Shown: piece by piece, positions 53,171 to 61,914 of the stretch
Layout: the number at the start of each line of letters is the position of its first letter
How positions within the stretch are numbered: position 1 is the stretch's first letter
NCBI GenBank assembly: GCA_014380365.1
Contig: JACMJZ010000025.1
Location: 124,001-188,000, forward strand
Length of the DNA stretch: 64,000 bases
Reading direction: 5' to 3'
Source: Pyrinomonadaceae bacterium
Lineage (GTDB): Bacteria > Acidobacteriota > Blastocatellia > Pyrinomonadales > Pyrinomonadaceae
Translations under genes and position numbers: made by a program
Notes under the pieces: generated by a model
What the model was told of the DNA's origin: nothing
Database searches by the model: none
What the model saw: only the letters and a program-made list of their open reading frames with translations

Positions 53171-54085
53171 CTACTGAATATCATCCCGTAGTAATAACTT
53201 CTTCAATGTTCGTTTCAATCGAATCGGCATAGCAGCCGCCACCCAAGCTCGCAGTTGGCGATAAGGCGCGGAGAGCGAAGCGGGATTTGTGTCTGTCCCT
53301 GCCTGCGATAGCTTCTGCATGAACTCTCGGAATTCCGGGTCGAAGTTGAAATTCAGGTATTTGTTGTAGCTTTCTATGGCTTCCAGGAGGATCGGTCTTT
53401 GTTCCTCCAGGGTTTTCTTAGACGAAATCCCTCCCCAGTGTGCACGGTAGACTGACAGGATCTCGGGGACGTAGCCGAACGGGCCATGGGTTGCTACGAC
53501 AATATTGAACGGCCATTCACGCACCTTCAGTTTCCAAAGTCCCGGATCCAAACTGTCAATAACCTCGCGCCGGTAGGTGCAGGTCGAAAAACCTGCCACG
53601 AAATTTCCCCTGGCAAGATCGCTCGCGGTAAAGACAGTGAAATCCGCAGTGGTATTAAGTATCGGGTGGACGGAGGCGAGATCGGATGTTTCGTCGTGCC
53701 GGATCACTCGGTGGAAACAGAAAGAGCATTCCTGATGCTGGTCAAGAAACGAGGACACCAGGCTCAGCTTGTTGGGCGAGATCCAGAAGTCATCTCCTTC
53801 GAGCATGGCGATGTACTTCCCCTGGCAGGCTGCGAACGCGCGTTGAAGATTGCGAGTGATGCCGATCTTCTCCTCCGACGCCAGTAGGTTAATATTCTGA
53901 GCGCCGGCTTGATATTCTCGTGCGATTGCGAAAGTTGAATCTTGCGAATAGTCATCTGCGATCACGATTTCGATATCGAAATCCATCTGTTGCATGAGCA
54001 CACTATCCAGAGCCTGGCGAATAAACTTCTCATGGTTGTAGGTGAGCATCAGGATACTCATTTTGGGGTTTGTGGTGTCGCTCAT
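53171..54085 (-). CDS. family 2 glycosyltransferase
   Basis: A 304-residue GT-A fold glycosyltransferase. Visible motifs: MSILMLTYNHEKFIRQALDS at the start, IEIVIADDYSQDSTFAIA (nucleotide-binding acidic residues), KIGITRNLQRAFAACQGKYI and the metal-binding AMLEGDDFW (the EGDD takes the DxD place). A charged C-terminal tail (MPIRLKRTLKKLL) could lie on the membrane. The start at ATG 54085 matches family N-termini; the longer frame to 54199 has no similarity. It is divergent from the aminotransferase gene. Confidence 0.9.
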   Translation of the reverse strand: MSDTTNPKMSILMLTYNHEKFIRQALDSVLMQQMDFDIEIVIADDYSQDSTFAIAREYQAGAQNINLLASEEKIGITRNLQRAFAACQGKYIAMLEGDDFWISPNKLSLVSSFLDQHQECSFCFHRVIRHDETSDLASVHPILNTTADFTVFTASDLARGNFVAGFSTCTYRREVIDSLDPGLWKLKVREWPFNIVVATHGPFGYVPEILSVYRAHWGGISSKKTLEEQRPILLEAIESYNKYLNFNFDPEFREFMQKLSQAGTDTNPASLSAPYRQLRAWVAAAMPIRLKRTLKKLLLRDDIQ

Positions 54086-54313
54086 ACGTGATAGGTCCAA
54101 GCCAATCCAAATTGCAGGGGTTGGCGATGACGTTCCAAATTGCGTGACCCGATTGGTAAGGCAAATCCTATCTGCTATGCTTCCCACTCGCCAAGCCAAA
54201 CCTGATGCATACGGTTCCCGACTTGATCCGGGTCGGAGGTTAACGAAGATTCTTGACTGGTTCTGGCGAAGGCTTTGGAGTTTCTAATGTTACGTACTTG
54301 AGGGAAAGTTTGT

Positions 54314-55507
54314 ATGGCTGCCCGACCGGCCCTTCTGGGCCAAGTTCCGATTTTTGAGAAGAAGGTTCCCGTCGCCAAGCCAGTTGTGCCTGAGTTTGAT
54401 GGGTTAGCCCAGGAGCTTACGCAGATTCTCCAGAGCGGAATGCTGAGCAAGGGCCCTCACGTCAGCGCCTTCGAACAGATGGTAGCTGAACACCTCGCCG
54501 TTAAGCACGCTTTGGCCGTCTCGAGTTGCACGTCCGGTCTAATGCTCACTTATCAGGCTCTCGGTTTGACTGGGGATGTAGTTGTCCCCAGTTTCACGTT
54601 CATGGCAACGGTCGGCGCTTTGAGATGGGCCGGGCTGCGCCCGATTTTTGCAGACGTCGATCTGGCTACTACCAATCTCGATCCCTCAGCCGCGGAGGCG
54701 GCAATCACTCCGGAAACCTCGGCCATCGTAGCAGTGCATAATTTTGGCAATCCGGCCGACCTGGAGGAATTGCAGCAAGTTGCTGACAAGCATCAGGTCC
54801 ATCTCATTCTCGATTCGGCGCACGGCTTTGGCTCCTTATACAAAGGAGAAGCTGTTGGGCCACAAGGCGCGGCCCATGTTTTCAGCCTTAGTGCAACCAA
54901 ACTACTGGTCGTTGGCGAAGGCGGCATTGTGGCGACAAACGATGACGAGATCGCCGCAAGGATTCGGATAGGGAGGGAATTCGGCAACTGCGGGGATTAT
55001 GACAGCGTCGTTCCAGGTATCAATGCACGAATGCCCGAGTTTAATGCGTTGCTGGGGCAACACGGATTGCGGCGCCTCGAATCGGCGGTCCGCCACCGTA
55101 ACAGTATTGCCGACCTTTATCGCGCACAGCTCAGTTTCCTACCGGGCATTGGGTTTCAGAAAGTGCGCGATGGAAACCGTTCTTGCTACAAGGATTTCTC
55201 GATCACGATTGATGCGGATGCGTTTGGTCTCACTCGCGATGAGCTAAATGCTGCGCTGACGGCGGAAAACATAGAAACGCGTAAGTACTATGATCCGCCC
55301 GTTCATCGTCAAATTGCCTATCGACGCTTTGCACCGCCTGATCTTCCGCTGCCTAATACCGAACTCCTGGCGTCCCGCATTCTCAATCTGCCAATCTGGT
55401 CGGATATGGATCCCTCAGTTGCGTCGGGTGTCTGCGTGGCCATTGAGAGAGCACACGAATTCGCTGACGCGGTCAGAGCCGAGATCAAACAAGAGACCCT
55501 CGTTTGA
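54314..55507 (+). CDS. DegT/DnrJ/EryC1/StrS sugar aminotransferase
   Basis: A 397-residue PLP-dependent enzyme that aminates keto-sugars. Seen: GMLSKGPHVSAFEQMVAEHL, VSSCTSGLMLTYQAL (phosphate-binding), VVPSFTFMATVGALRWAG, DSAHGFGSLYKGE (the D and H ring-stacking region) and the Schiff-base lysine in SLSATKLLVVGEGG near residue 195. The C-terminal TRKYYDPPVHRQ is the usual substrate loop. It probably supplies an amino-sugar for the polysaccharide, and the NeuD-type acyltransferase nearby could acetylate the product. The gene ends 4 bases before a convergent methyltransferase gene. Confidence 0.93.
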   Translation: MAARPALLGQVPIFEKKVPVAKPVVPEFDGLAQELTQILQSGMLSKGPHVSAFEQMVAEHLAVKHALAVSSCTSGLMLTYQALGLTGDVVVPSFTFMATVGALRWAGLRPIFADVDLATTNLDPSAAEAAITPETSAIVAVHNFGNPADLEELQQVADKHQVHLILDSAHGFGSLYKGEAVGPQGAAHVFSLSATKLLVVGEGGIVATNDDEIAARIRIGREFGNCGDYDSVVPGINARMPEFNALLGQHGLRRLESAVRHRNSIADLYRAQLSFLPGIGFQKVRDGNRSCYKDFSITIDADAFGLTRDELNAALTAENIETRKYYDPPVHRQIAYRRFAPPDLPLPNTELLASRILNLPIWSDMDPSVASGVCVAIERAHEFADAVRAEIKQETLV

Positions 55508-55511
55508 GCCA

Positions 55512-56243
55512 TCATGTAATGGGTAAGCGGATGTAAGTGACATAGGAATGCCACTCCCGTTCGTTGTATATCTCCTGCAGTTCCCTCTCAATTGGAAATC
55601 CCATTCCGTCTACTTTAATACGGAGCGTGTCGTTTAAGAGGGCATCGACGTCCCAGAGGGCTGGGAATATTTCGTAGTTGTCTACCTCGCGCTCGAGTAC
55701 TGCCATTGACTGAGGATCCATCCTATCCTCTTCCAATGTCCGGTGACTGCCGACTGACGGATCGTTGTCGTCGAAGATGATGTCCCGAATGCCGAACTGT
55801 CTAGCCTGTAGCAAGCGCGCGAGCTTGTTCTGATGATCATCGAAGAAGACGAGCGGCCGAGGAGACTTGGCGGCAAGCTCCTGGATGTTCGCGCAGGAAA
55901 AGTCCTGATGAGAATAGGAGGCGCGTGCGGAGCGATACGTCGGCCCGACCTTCCGCGGCTCAAGCAAGTGTTCAATGAGGAATATCGGGTCGAAGCAGAA
56001 AACTTCAGCATCGGGAGCTGCCTGCTGAATGACCCACGTGCTGAACCCTTTCCACACTCCCACCTCAAATACAATAGTCGGCTTTACCTGCTTGATAAAC
56101 CAGTAGAGCGCAAAGGCACTCACTCCCCGGACACCTTGCTCATTCTGGAAAGGCCGATGTTTCATCACCGAAGCGAATTCTCGCAGCCCTTCAAGTAAGA
56201 GCGGCCGCTCCTTTTCCCAGTCTGCCTTAGTCTTTATTATCAT
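55512..56243 (-). CDS. class I SAM methyltransferase, CmcI-like
   Basis: A 243-residue soluble protein with a Rossmann-like methyltransferase core. The SAM motif reads VFEVGVWKGFSTWVIQQAA (about residues 58-76), followed by EVFCFDP as the acidic strand end and PLVFFDDHQNKLARLLQA, whose DDHQ may bind a metal as in CmcI-type or sugar O-methyltransferases. The assignment as methyltransferase rests on these motifs; the acceptor is likely a sugar in the surface glycan, by context only. It is convergent with the aminotransferase gene and nearly touches it. Start choice is ATG 56243 with a weak site. Confidence 0.75.
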   Translation of the reverse strand: MIIKTKADWEKERPLLLEGLREFASVMKHRPFQNEQGVRGVSAFALYWFIKQVKPTIVFEVGVWKGFSTWVIQQAAPDAEVFCFDPIFLIEHLLEPRKVGPTYRSARASYSHQDFSCANIQELAAKSPRPLVFFDDHQNKLARLLQARQFGIRDIIFDDNDPSVGSHRTLEEDRMDPQSMAVLEREVDNYEIFPALWDVDALLNDTLRIKVDGMGFPIERELQEIYNEREWHSYVTYIRLPIT

Positions 56244-56416
56244 CGTTAGAGACCTTCACTTACACATAGGTTCATGATGACCTTTACCGTCTTCAATTCC
56301 AATCGGCGTTTTGTGAGGCGGCGGCTTGACGCCCATAGGATTGCCGGCGCGTATGCCTTATTGATGCGGGCAGTTTGCAAGACGAAGGTCAACCGTCAAA
56401 CGTTACTCGCCGGCTA

Positions 56417-57271
56417 TCAAAGCCCTTGCCGTTGCCGTCTCATCGCTCTTAATTTACCCACCTGAAGCCGTGCCATTTTGTTCCAGGCAAGTAGAGGCGC
56501 CACGGTGGCTTCACGAAGGTCGCCAGTCTGCCCTTCGGGCGAGCCGGTGGGAGGGTATTCTCCTTTTTGCGGGGCATAGTAGGTTCCAAAAAGAATGTCT
56601 ATGAAAGGGAAGAAGGTGGCAAAGTTCCGGTTTAAGTGTTGAGTTTGGATGGAGTGGTGTATGCGATGCCACTGCGGACCGGCAACGACGGGTGTCAACG
56701 GTCCAAAATTGAAACGAACGTTCGCATGATTCACAAACCCCCACAGTCTGAACATCAGAAAGGCAGCGACAAAGTGGGGCTGCTGCGGCCCGAAAAGTAG
56801 AATGATTGGAAGATATCCAATGAGGACAGGAAGGTTATGCAGAGCGTGGTGCCGAGCCTGCGTGGTAGAATTGAGTGCCGTATCAGTGTGATGAAATTTA
56901 TGTGTCTGCCATAAAAAGTTGTTGGTGTGCTGCAGCCGATGTACCCAGTATTGCCAAATGTCCCAGACCACAGCAAAGGCAACAGCAAAAATTAACTGGC
57001 CTGCCAGACCCCTTTGCTCACTTATGAATTTAGAAAGCAAACCTCCACCAGACGACGTCAACGCCAGGGAATACACCGGACCAAATAGTGCTTGCAAAAG
57101 AAATATGATGGCAATGGCGACCGGCGTGTAAACAAGGTTGACGATTCGCTTAGCTCTCGGTTGACCTTCCTCCGCCGGTGCTAAACGCTCGGGCAGGTAA
57201 AAAACCAACGGTAGCAGGAGCGCCCATATTACCGTACTGAGATACAGGTGAAAGTAGTCTTCCAATCCCAC
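56417..57271 (-). CDS. sterol desaturase/fatty acid hydroxylase superfamily protein
   Basis: A 284-residue membrane di-iron oxygenase. Four to five membrane segments surround the histidine motifs HRLQH (about residue 113-117), HKFHH (125-129) and WHRIHHS (about 204-210), the arrangement typical of the superfamily. It uses O2 to hydroxylate or desaturate lipids. A role in modifying a membrane lipid or the lipid part of a surface glycan is possible from the context but not shown. The last 40 residues are hydrophilic. The TPR gene upstream on the same strand is 33 bases away. Confidence 0.9.
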   Translation of the reverse strand: MGLEDYFHLYLSTVIWALLLPLVFYLPERLAPAEEGQPRAKRIVNLVYTPVAIAIIFLLQALFGPVYSLALTSSGGGLLSKFISEQRGLAGQLIFAVAFAVVWDIWQYWVHRLQHTNNFLWQTHKFHHTDTALNSTTQARHHALHNLPVLIGYLPIILLFGPQQPHFVAAFLMFRLWGFVNHANVRFNFGPLTPVVAGPQWHRIHHSIQTQHLNRNFATFFPFIDILFGTYYAPQKGEYPPTGSPEGQTGDLREATVAPLLAWNKMARLQVGKLRAMRRQRQGL

Positions 57272-57304
57272 GATGAGTGACCTGGCCCTAACGAAAATCG
57301 TTAT

Positions 57305-58684
57305 CTACAACTTCTCTAAAGAGAAACCATCAACCCACGCGTGGCCAATAGCTGCGCACGGCACCGTTTCGCATTTTTGACGACGAATCACGATGCGCAC
57401 CGCTCGGGTTGTCCCTGGTGTCGCAAATTCAACCGCATAGCTTTGCCACCCGCTCGTTCCTCGCGAAAATGAGTCCGATTGCTGCAGGATGACTTGATTG
57501 TCACTGCTTGGGTCGGCAATAGCAACGACGGGCAATCCGATAGTGAGTAATTCATGAGTACGTGCAGCGAAACTCAACCGGTAGCGCGTGTTCGGTTCAA
57601 CTAAAACGAGTTGTGAAACTATCGGAGCCAATGGATCGGAGTCGCCGCTCCAATCAAGACGCAGGCTATAAGAACCGGAGTGTGGTGCAGATGGATCCAA
57701 AGTCGTTTGCACCGTTTCCGGATCAATGCCAACCTGCCATCCGAATCCACGGTCATCGAGGCTGATTGTCTCTTCAAATCCGGCGTTGGCAATCGCTGAG
57801 AGGCCTTCCGGGTTACCGGCCTTTCGCCCACTCGACCAAACTGTGTAAGCCTCCGAAAAGTTTCTGGTCGCCAACAATTCGTTTAGCAGAGTGCGTCGTT
57901 GCTCGTTTGAGAGATCACCGGCAGCGCGAACGTGGTTGATAGCTTCGGCAGCCTTTCCGTGTCTAGCGAAAAATGTTGCCAGCGCCAGATGAGCGGCCGG
58001 GTCCCCCGGTTGCAGAGCTTTTTCGACGGCTCGCGGATCTTTGTTGAGTACGCCCCAGGCGAGACCAATCGCAGAAGGCAACAGTGTTGGATTACTCGCA
58101 GCCGCGCGACGCAACTCTGCCAGCGCTTCATCACGCCGGCCCGATCGCAATAGCGTGTTGCCAAGTTGCCAGTGCGGTTGAGCGTAGAAGGGGGCCAGAC
58201 GCATAGATTCGCGAAAGGCTGCGAGCGCGCCCTCCACATCGTTTACTTGATCGCGCGCGCGCCCAAGTTCCAACCAGAGCACATAGTCACGTGGCCTGAG
58301 CGCCGCTGCTTGCTCATAAGCTCGAATGGCCTCAGTGCGTAGTGAGTTGTCAGAGAGCAACCTGGCGCGAAGATAATGCGCTTCGGAACTCGAGGGGCCG
58401 AAGCGCACCGCTCTATCCGCCGCATCGAGCTGATTAGTCGCCGCCGCATAACTCGTCACGAATATCGACAGTCCCTCGCGTCCAGAACTCCAGATGCCCC
58501 AACCGCAGATTATCAGGCCGACGATCAAGACGGCATAGTGTATCCATGAGCGGGTGTCTTGCTTTCGTTCCGTGGATGGCGATGTTTGGTTGGTCAAAGC
58601 AACGGATTGACTGATAGTTAGTGGAGGCTCTTCTTCAGGAACTGGCGCCGGGAAAAAACCACATGCCCTTGCGACGAAAGACAT
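57305..58684 (-). CDS. membrane-anchored TPR protein with C-terminal beta-sandwich domain
   Basis: A 459-residue protein with a membrane segment (YAVLIVGLIICGWGIW, about residues 51-66). Several tetratricopeptide units follow (about 85-260: SSSEAHYLRARLLSDNSLRT, YVLWLELGRARDQVNDVEGA, AQPHWQLGNTLLRSGRRDEA). The C-terminal 170 residues are a beta-sandwich of carbohydrate-binding type (NAGFEETISLDDRGFGWQVG, then SYSLRLDWSG and TRYRLSFAAR). TPR proteins beside O-antigen ligase genes are common in export loci. ATG 58684 is used; upstream codons are arginine-rich and without similarity. Confidence 0.83.
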   Translation of the reverse strand: MSFVARACGFFPAPVPEEEPPLTISQSVALTNQTSPSTERKQDTRSWIHYAVLIVGLIICGWGIWSSGREGLSIFVTSYAAATNQLDAADRAVRFGPSSSEAHYLRARLLSDNSLRTEAIRAYEQAAALRPRDYVLWLELGRARDQVNDVEGALAAFRESMRLAPFYAQPHWQLGNTLLRSGRRDEALAELRRAAASNPTLLPSAIGLAWGVLNKDPRAVEKALQPGDPAAHLALATFFARHGKAAEAINHVRAAGDLSNEQRRTLLNELLATRNFSEAYTVWSSGRKAGNPEGLSAIANAGFEETISLDDRGFGWQVGIDPETVQTTLDPSAPHSGSYSLRLDWSGDSDPLAPIVSQLVLVEPNTRYRLSFAARTHELLTIGLPVVAIADPSSDNQVILQQSDSFSRGTSGWQSYAVEFATPGTTRAVRIVIRRQKCETVPCAAIGHAWVDGFSLEKL

Positions 58685-58721
58685 GTGGCGTAGAAAACTT
58701 CCAATGAAAATCCTCACCCGT

Positions 58722-59384
58722 CTAGATGCATTGACCAGCAGGTGTATCCGGACTCGTATCCTGCCCGCGGCTGCAGGGCGAGACAAGCGCAACAGTGGTC
58801 ACCACCGCAGCAGCGCTGCCAATAGCGCCCCAAACGATGGGCGCCACGCAGTTTGGTCTGAAGTCTCTTCTTTCTTCTAGTGGAAAACAGATTTCGGCAC
58901 GCTTGCGATCCGGGGTGGCCGCTAGCGTGGCTGGCGTCACAGTTCCATCAGGCAGGGCTATAGTTGCTTCAGTCTCACGAGCGATTTGCACTCTGCCGCA
59001 ACCCTTAACAAGATTCAGGTTTACCTTGCCGGCGCTGTAGTTGATTACCGCTTTGGTGTTTGTGGCCACTTCGACGGTGCCAATTTCATTCGCTGCGCCA
59101 CCGAGCATGACCGGCAGCAGATGGACCGTTGCGCTGGTACAGTCAGAGGTCTCGAGCGTCTGGCCGTCAAGGATTGTGAAACCGGATTCCGCGTCGTTAC
59201 CATCGACCCGAATGTGCTTCCCTCCGTGGACTTCCAGTCTGCCGACCATCGGCACCGCGGAGACGGGCACGTTTTGGGCCGTCGTGCTCCGGGTCACCAA
59301 ACTGGCGAGCATATAAAGAGGCAAGAGCGCAAAGATGAGCAATGGAACGATCGATCGCACCACGTTCTTTCGAATGGAAATCAT
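58722..59384 (-). CDS. hypothetical exported protein
   Basis: A 220-residue protein. An N-terminal hydrophobic segment (SIVPLLIFALLPLYMLASLV, about residues 10-29) is a signal anchor or signal peptide. The mature part is beta-rich (GRLEVHGGKHIRVDG, SGFTILDGQTLET, ATVHLLPVMLGG, LNLVKGCGRVQIA) and resembles FecR-like or decorated beta-helix domains; this is a visual judgement. A second hydrophobic stretch (IVWGAIGSAAAVVTTVALV) lies near the C-terminus. ATG 59384 has GGAGG seven bases upstream. It precedes the TPR gene, 37 bases away, and probably shares its transcript. Confidence 0.7.
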   Translation of the reverse strand: MISIRKNVVRSIVPLLIFALLPLYMLASLVTRSTTAQNVPVSAVPMVGRLEVHGGKHIRVDGNDAESGFTILDGQTLETSDCTSATVHLLPVMLGGAANEIGTVEVATNTKAVINYSAGKVNLNLVKGCGRVQIARETEATIALPDGTVTPATLAATPDRKRAEICFPLEERRDFRPNCVAPIVWGAIGSAAAVVTTVALVSPCSRGQDTSPDTPAGQCI

Positions 59385-59680
59385 CCGGGAAACCTCCATC
59401 AACACGACTATCCGGATAGTAAAAAATCAGGCCGCCTCTGCAGGAAAACGCTTTGTCAGAAATGAAGCCCGATCTTACTCCCGACCGGTACCCCGGTCAA
59501 CGCGATCCGGGCTAAATTGGGCCGAAAACGCTATAAATGCCGCTGGCCAACTCTTCAGGACTACACCGTCCTGGAGCTCGGGTATGGCGTCATCGGACGA
59601 CGTTGGCAGGATATTTCGCGGTGGTTGAGAAATTCTTGAGACGCGAGCGAACAGGGCCACTTTCGGGCAGGTGGAGAGGT

Positions 59681-61612
59681 TCAGTCGTCAACTTCAACTA
59701 CCTTGACCCTGCTCTCAAATCTCTTGTAGTTGGAATAAGTGATTAACATTCGTACGTGAACTTTATGGGATGAGAACACCAGATAATCGTCGGCGATAGT
59801 GTGTAAGGGAAACACGTGTTTACCATCAACGAGCGCACGCTCGGTTTCAAACAATGGAAATCTTTGCTTTCCATCAGGCAGAGCGCATCCGCCAATTTTC
59901 ATGATTCTGCCAGTGCTTTCCTCGACCCAAACGTATCCGTAAAAAACGCGCGTCTGAGCCGCTCTTTCGGCGTTGAGGTTCAGCGGAGTCATTCTATAAA
60001 CCCGCATTCTGATTCCATCCACGGTTTCCGTCATAAAGGGTTCGATACGGTAGTGGTCGCGCTTTGATAACTCGAAGCCTTTTAGCTGTACACCCGAAAA
60101 GTCTTCGACATACTCAGGACTAATCTTCAAACGCCGCAGGGTGGACTTCGAAAACGACAGGCCGCGTTCGATGCGCGCGCCCGAGTCGTCAAACACGATA
60201 TCGGAAGTGCGACGATACTCCCCCGACACACGGCCTTTGTGGTCGATGGTTTGAATCCGCACATCACGCGTGAAAGTGTAATTATTCAGCTCGTCCATCG
60301 TCTCGGCTTCTTTTCCGAGTAACGCCGGGATGTGCGACTCAAACTCGATCTTCTCGGCTTGGGTTAGAACGCGCTGATTGCCTGGACTAACTGAAACCAC
60401 TTTGGCCTCCGTTGCGGGTGACGCTTCGAGTGGTGATTCAATGGAGTTCACACGCGCCGGACGTAGGGAGGCGACTTTGAGATCTGAGGAAGCAGATGGA
60501 CGGTCGGACTTTTCTGCTGATGCAGGTTGAGGCGGAGGCATCATCCACCTAAAGCCCTCAACCGTCGGCGCGGATTTAAAGTAGGGAGCGAATCTTAAGA
60601 CGAAGGATCTCTTTGCAGCAGGCGATTTGAAATAGGGTCCACCTGAAAACGTATGGAACTGATGTGCCAATGTCGGGTTGGAGTATGGGCCAAGTGCAAA
60701 CGTGTAGACCTCTTGTACTGCCGTTGATTGGAAGGATGGAGCGATAGCCTTCATTTCATTCGCAGCCTTCGCTATTAGATACTGCGCAATAATATTATTG
60801 GCCCCAGCTCCGTCCACATCGCCTCGCGTTGCACCCACCACACCCATCGTTTCATCTGCCATTAGAGTTCGTGACGGTTGCCACTCTTCGGTTGGATTTG
60901 CGGCCAACGCCGGCGGGCTTTGCCGATAACCATTTGCAACTGCGGCAATGTCGCAGCCGGTTGGTTTATCAGAAATCCGTCGTCCAGCCTTGCCGATGTT
61001 GAATCCCACAACCGACGGTTGCGAAAAGTAGTTCATCACCGTGGCGCCGCTACGACAGTTTGGACAATCTTTCAGGCCGAAGGCATGCCCCAGCTCGTGT
61101 AGCATTGTCTTCCGCAGACTATTTCGTTTACGGAGAGACCCGTTAATCAAAATGAAGGCGCGGTCCAGGTAATTATCCGGGCGCGTGGCACCCTCGATTT
61201 TTCCGTAGTGACCGGAATCCATTGAATAGTCACGCTTGACTATTATCTGCGATTGGCCTGGCTTGGCGTCTTTTTCTATTTCTCCGCTCTCCTTCAGGAC
61301 GATTCCCAGCTTCAACTCCAGCAAGGCCTTTTGCCACAAACTGATTGCCCCGTGAAATGCAGTCCGTTCAGCTTCAGTGAATTCTCCGCGCGCGTAATTT
61401 ATCGTAATGGTGCTGTGTGGCAACCATCTTACGTTGGCCGTCGAAGCGCACTCCCGACGTTCCGCTGAAGGATCAGACGCAAGGTCAGAAGTGTTTGCTT
61501 CCGCAGTGATTCGTCCGGCGGTCGCAAGCATGAAAAGGAACAATGCGGTGAAGGAGATCACCACCGAATAAATTGAGCGGTCAGCTACGGAAAGAGAGAT
61601 TCGCGTGGACAT
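59681..61612 (-). CDS. secreted metzincin-like metalloprotease with LolA-like C-terminal domain
   Basis: A 643-residue exported protein. Signal peptide about residues 15-38 (VVISFTALFLFMLATAG). The matrixin-like domain (about 60-215) carries HELGHAFGLKD, with zinc ligands His172 and His176, catalytic Glu173 and an aspartate (182) in the third-ligand place, and a Met-turn TVMNYF (Met193). The middle (about 240-420) is a low-complexity linker with GPYFKS-type repeats. The C-terminal domain (about 425-643) contains FYGYVWVEESTGRIMKIGG and is similar in pattern to the LolA-like protein at 1181-2206. The role may be processing of surface proteins. The fusion is unusual. Confidence 0.78.
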   Translation of the reverse strand: MSTRISLSVADRSIYSVVISFTALFLFMLATAGRITAEANTSDLASDPSAERRECASTANVRWLPHSTITINYARGEFTEAERTAFHGAISLWQKALLELKLGIVLKESGEIEKDAKPGQSQIIVKRDYSMDSGHYGKIEGATRPDNYLDRAFILINGSLRKRNSLRKTMLHELGHAFGLKDCPNCRSGATVMNYFSQPSVVGFNIGKAGRRISDKPTGCDIAAVANGYRQSPPALAANPTEEWQPSRTLMADETMGVVGATRGDVDGAGANNIIAQYLIAKAANEMKAIAPSFQSTAVQEVYTFALGPYSNPTLAHQFHTFSGGPYFKSPAAKRSFVLRFAPYFKSAPTVEGFRWMMPPPQPASAEKSDRPSASSDLKVASLRPARVNSIESPLEASPATEAKVVSVSPGNQRVLTQAEKIEFESHIPALLGKEAETMDELNNYTFTRDVRIQTIDHKGRVSGEYRRTSDIVFDDSGARIERGLSFSKSTLRRLKISPEYVEDFSGVQLKGFELSKRDHYRIEPFMTETVDGIRMRVYRMTPLNLNAERAAQTRVFYGYVWVEESTGRIMKIGGCALPDGKQRFPLFETERALVDGKHVFPLHTIADDYLVFSSHKVHVRMLITYSNYKRFESRVKVVEVDD

Positions 61613-61914
61613 AGTAGGAAGAGAAAGAGGCGGTTGCCTCTATGAGGTGATCAGGGCGTGGAGATGCCAGCTGCTGCCGGCTCGGAAAGTCTTTGGCTTA
61701 GAAAAAGTGAGGTGAAGGAGCTGGAGTTCTGTCGATTACTTGCTGGGTGGTCTTGTTAGCCGGAAAGGGGTTTGGCCAACGGTGTTAGTATACGGCCAAC
61801 GGTGAGCCTTGGCAATCGCAGAGAGTGGGTGTGAAGCTGGCTTGAAGAGGGTATCCAGGAGAACCTGCGTTTCTGGAACTTTAGGACGGGCAGACGGGGA
61901 AATAGCTTGCGGTT
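61613..61914. promoter_or_regulatory. gap with a 20-base-spaced direct repeat
   Basis: The 302 bases hold no credible gene. GGCCAACGGTG occurs twice, at 61774-61784 and 61794-61804, exactly 20 bases apart, about two helical turns. It lies upstream of the metzincin gene (minus strand) and could be a regulator site. Nothing else recognisable is present. Confidence 0.4.

Noticed and set aside
53486-53887. Plus-strand 133-codon frame
   Set aside because: Antisense to the family 2 glycosyltransferase, which has clear motifs throughout.
56274-56465. Plus-strand 63-codon frame
   Set aside because: No ribosome binding site, overlaps the end of the hydroxylase gene antisense, and has no similarity to known proteins.
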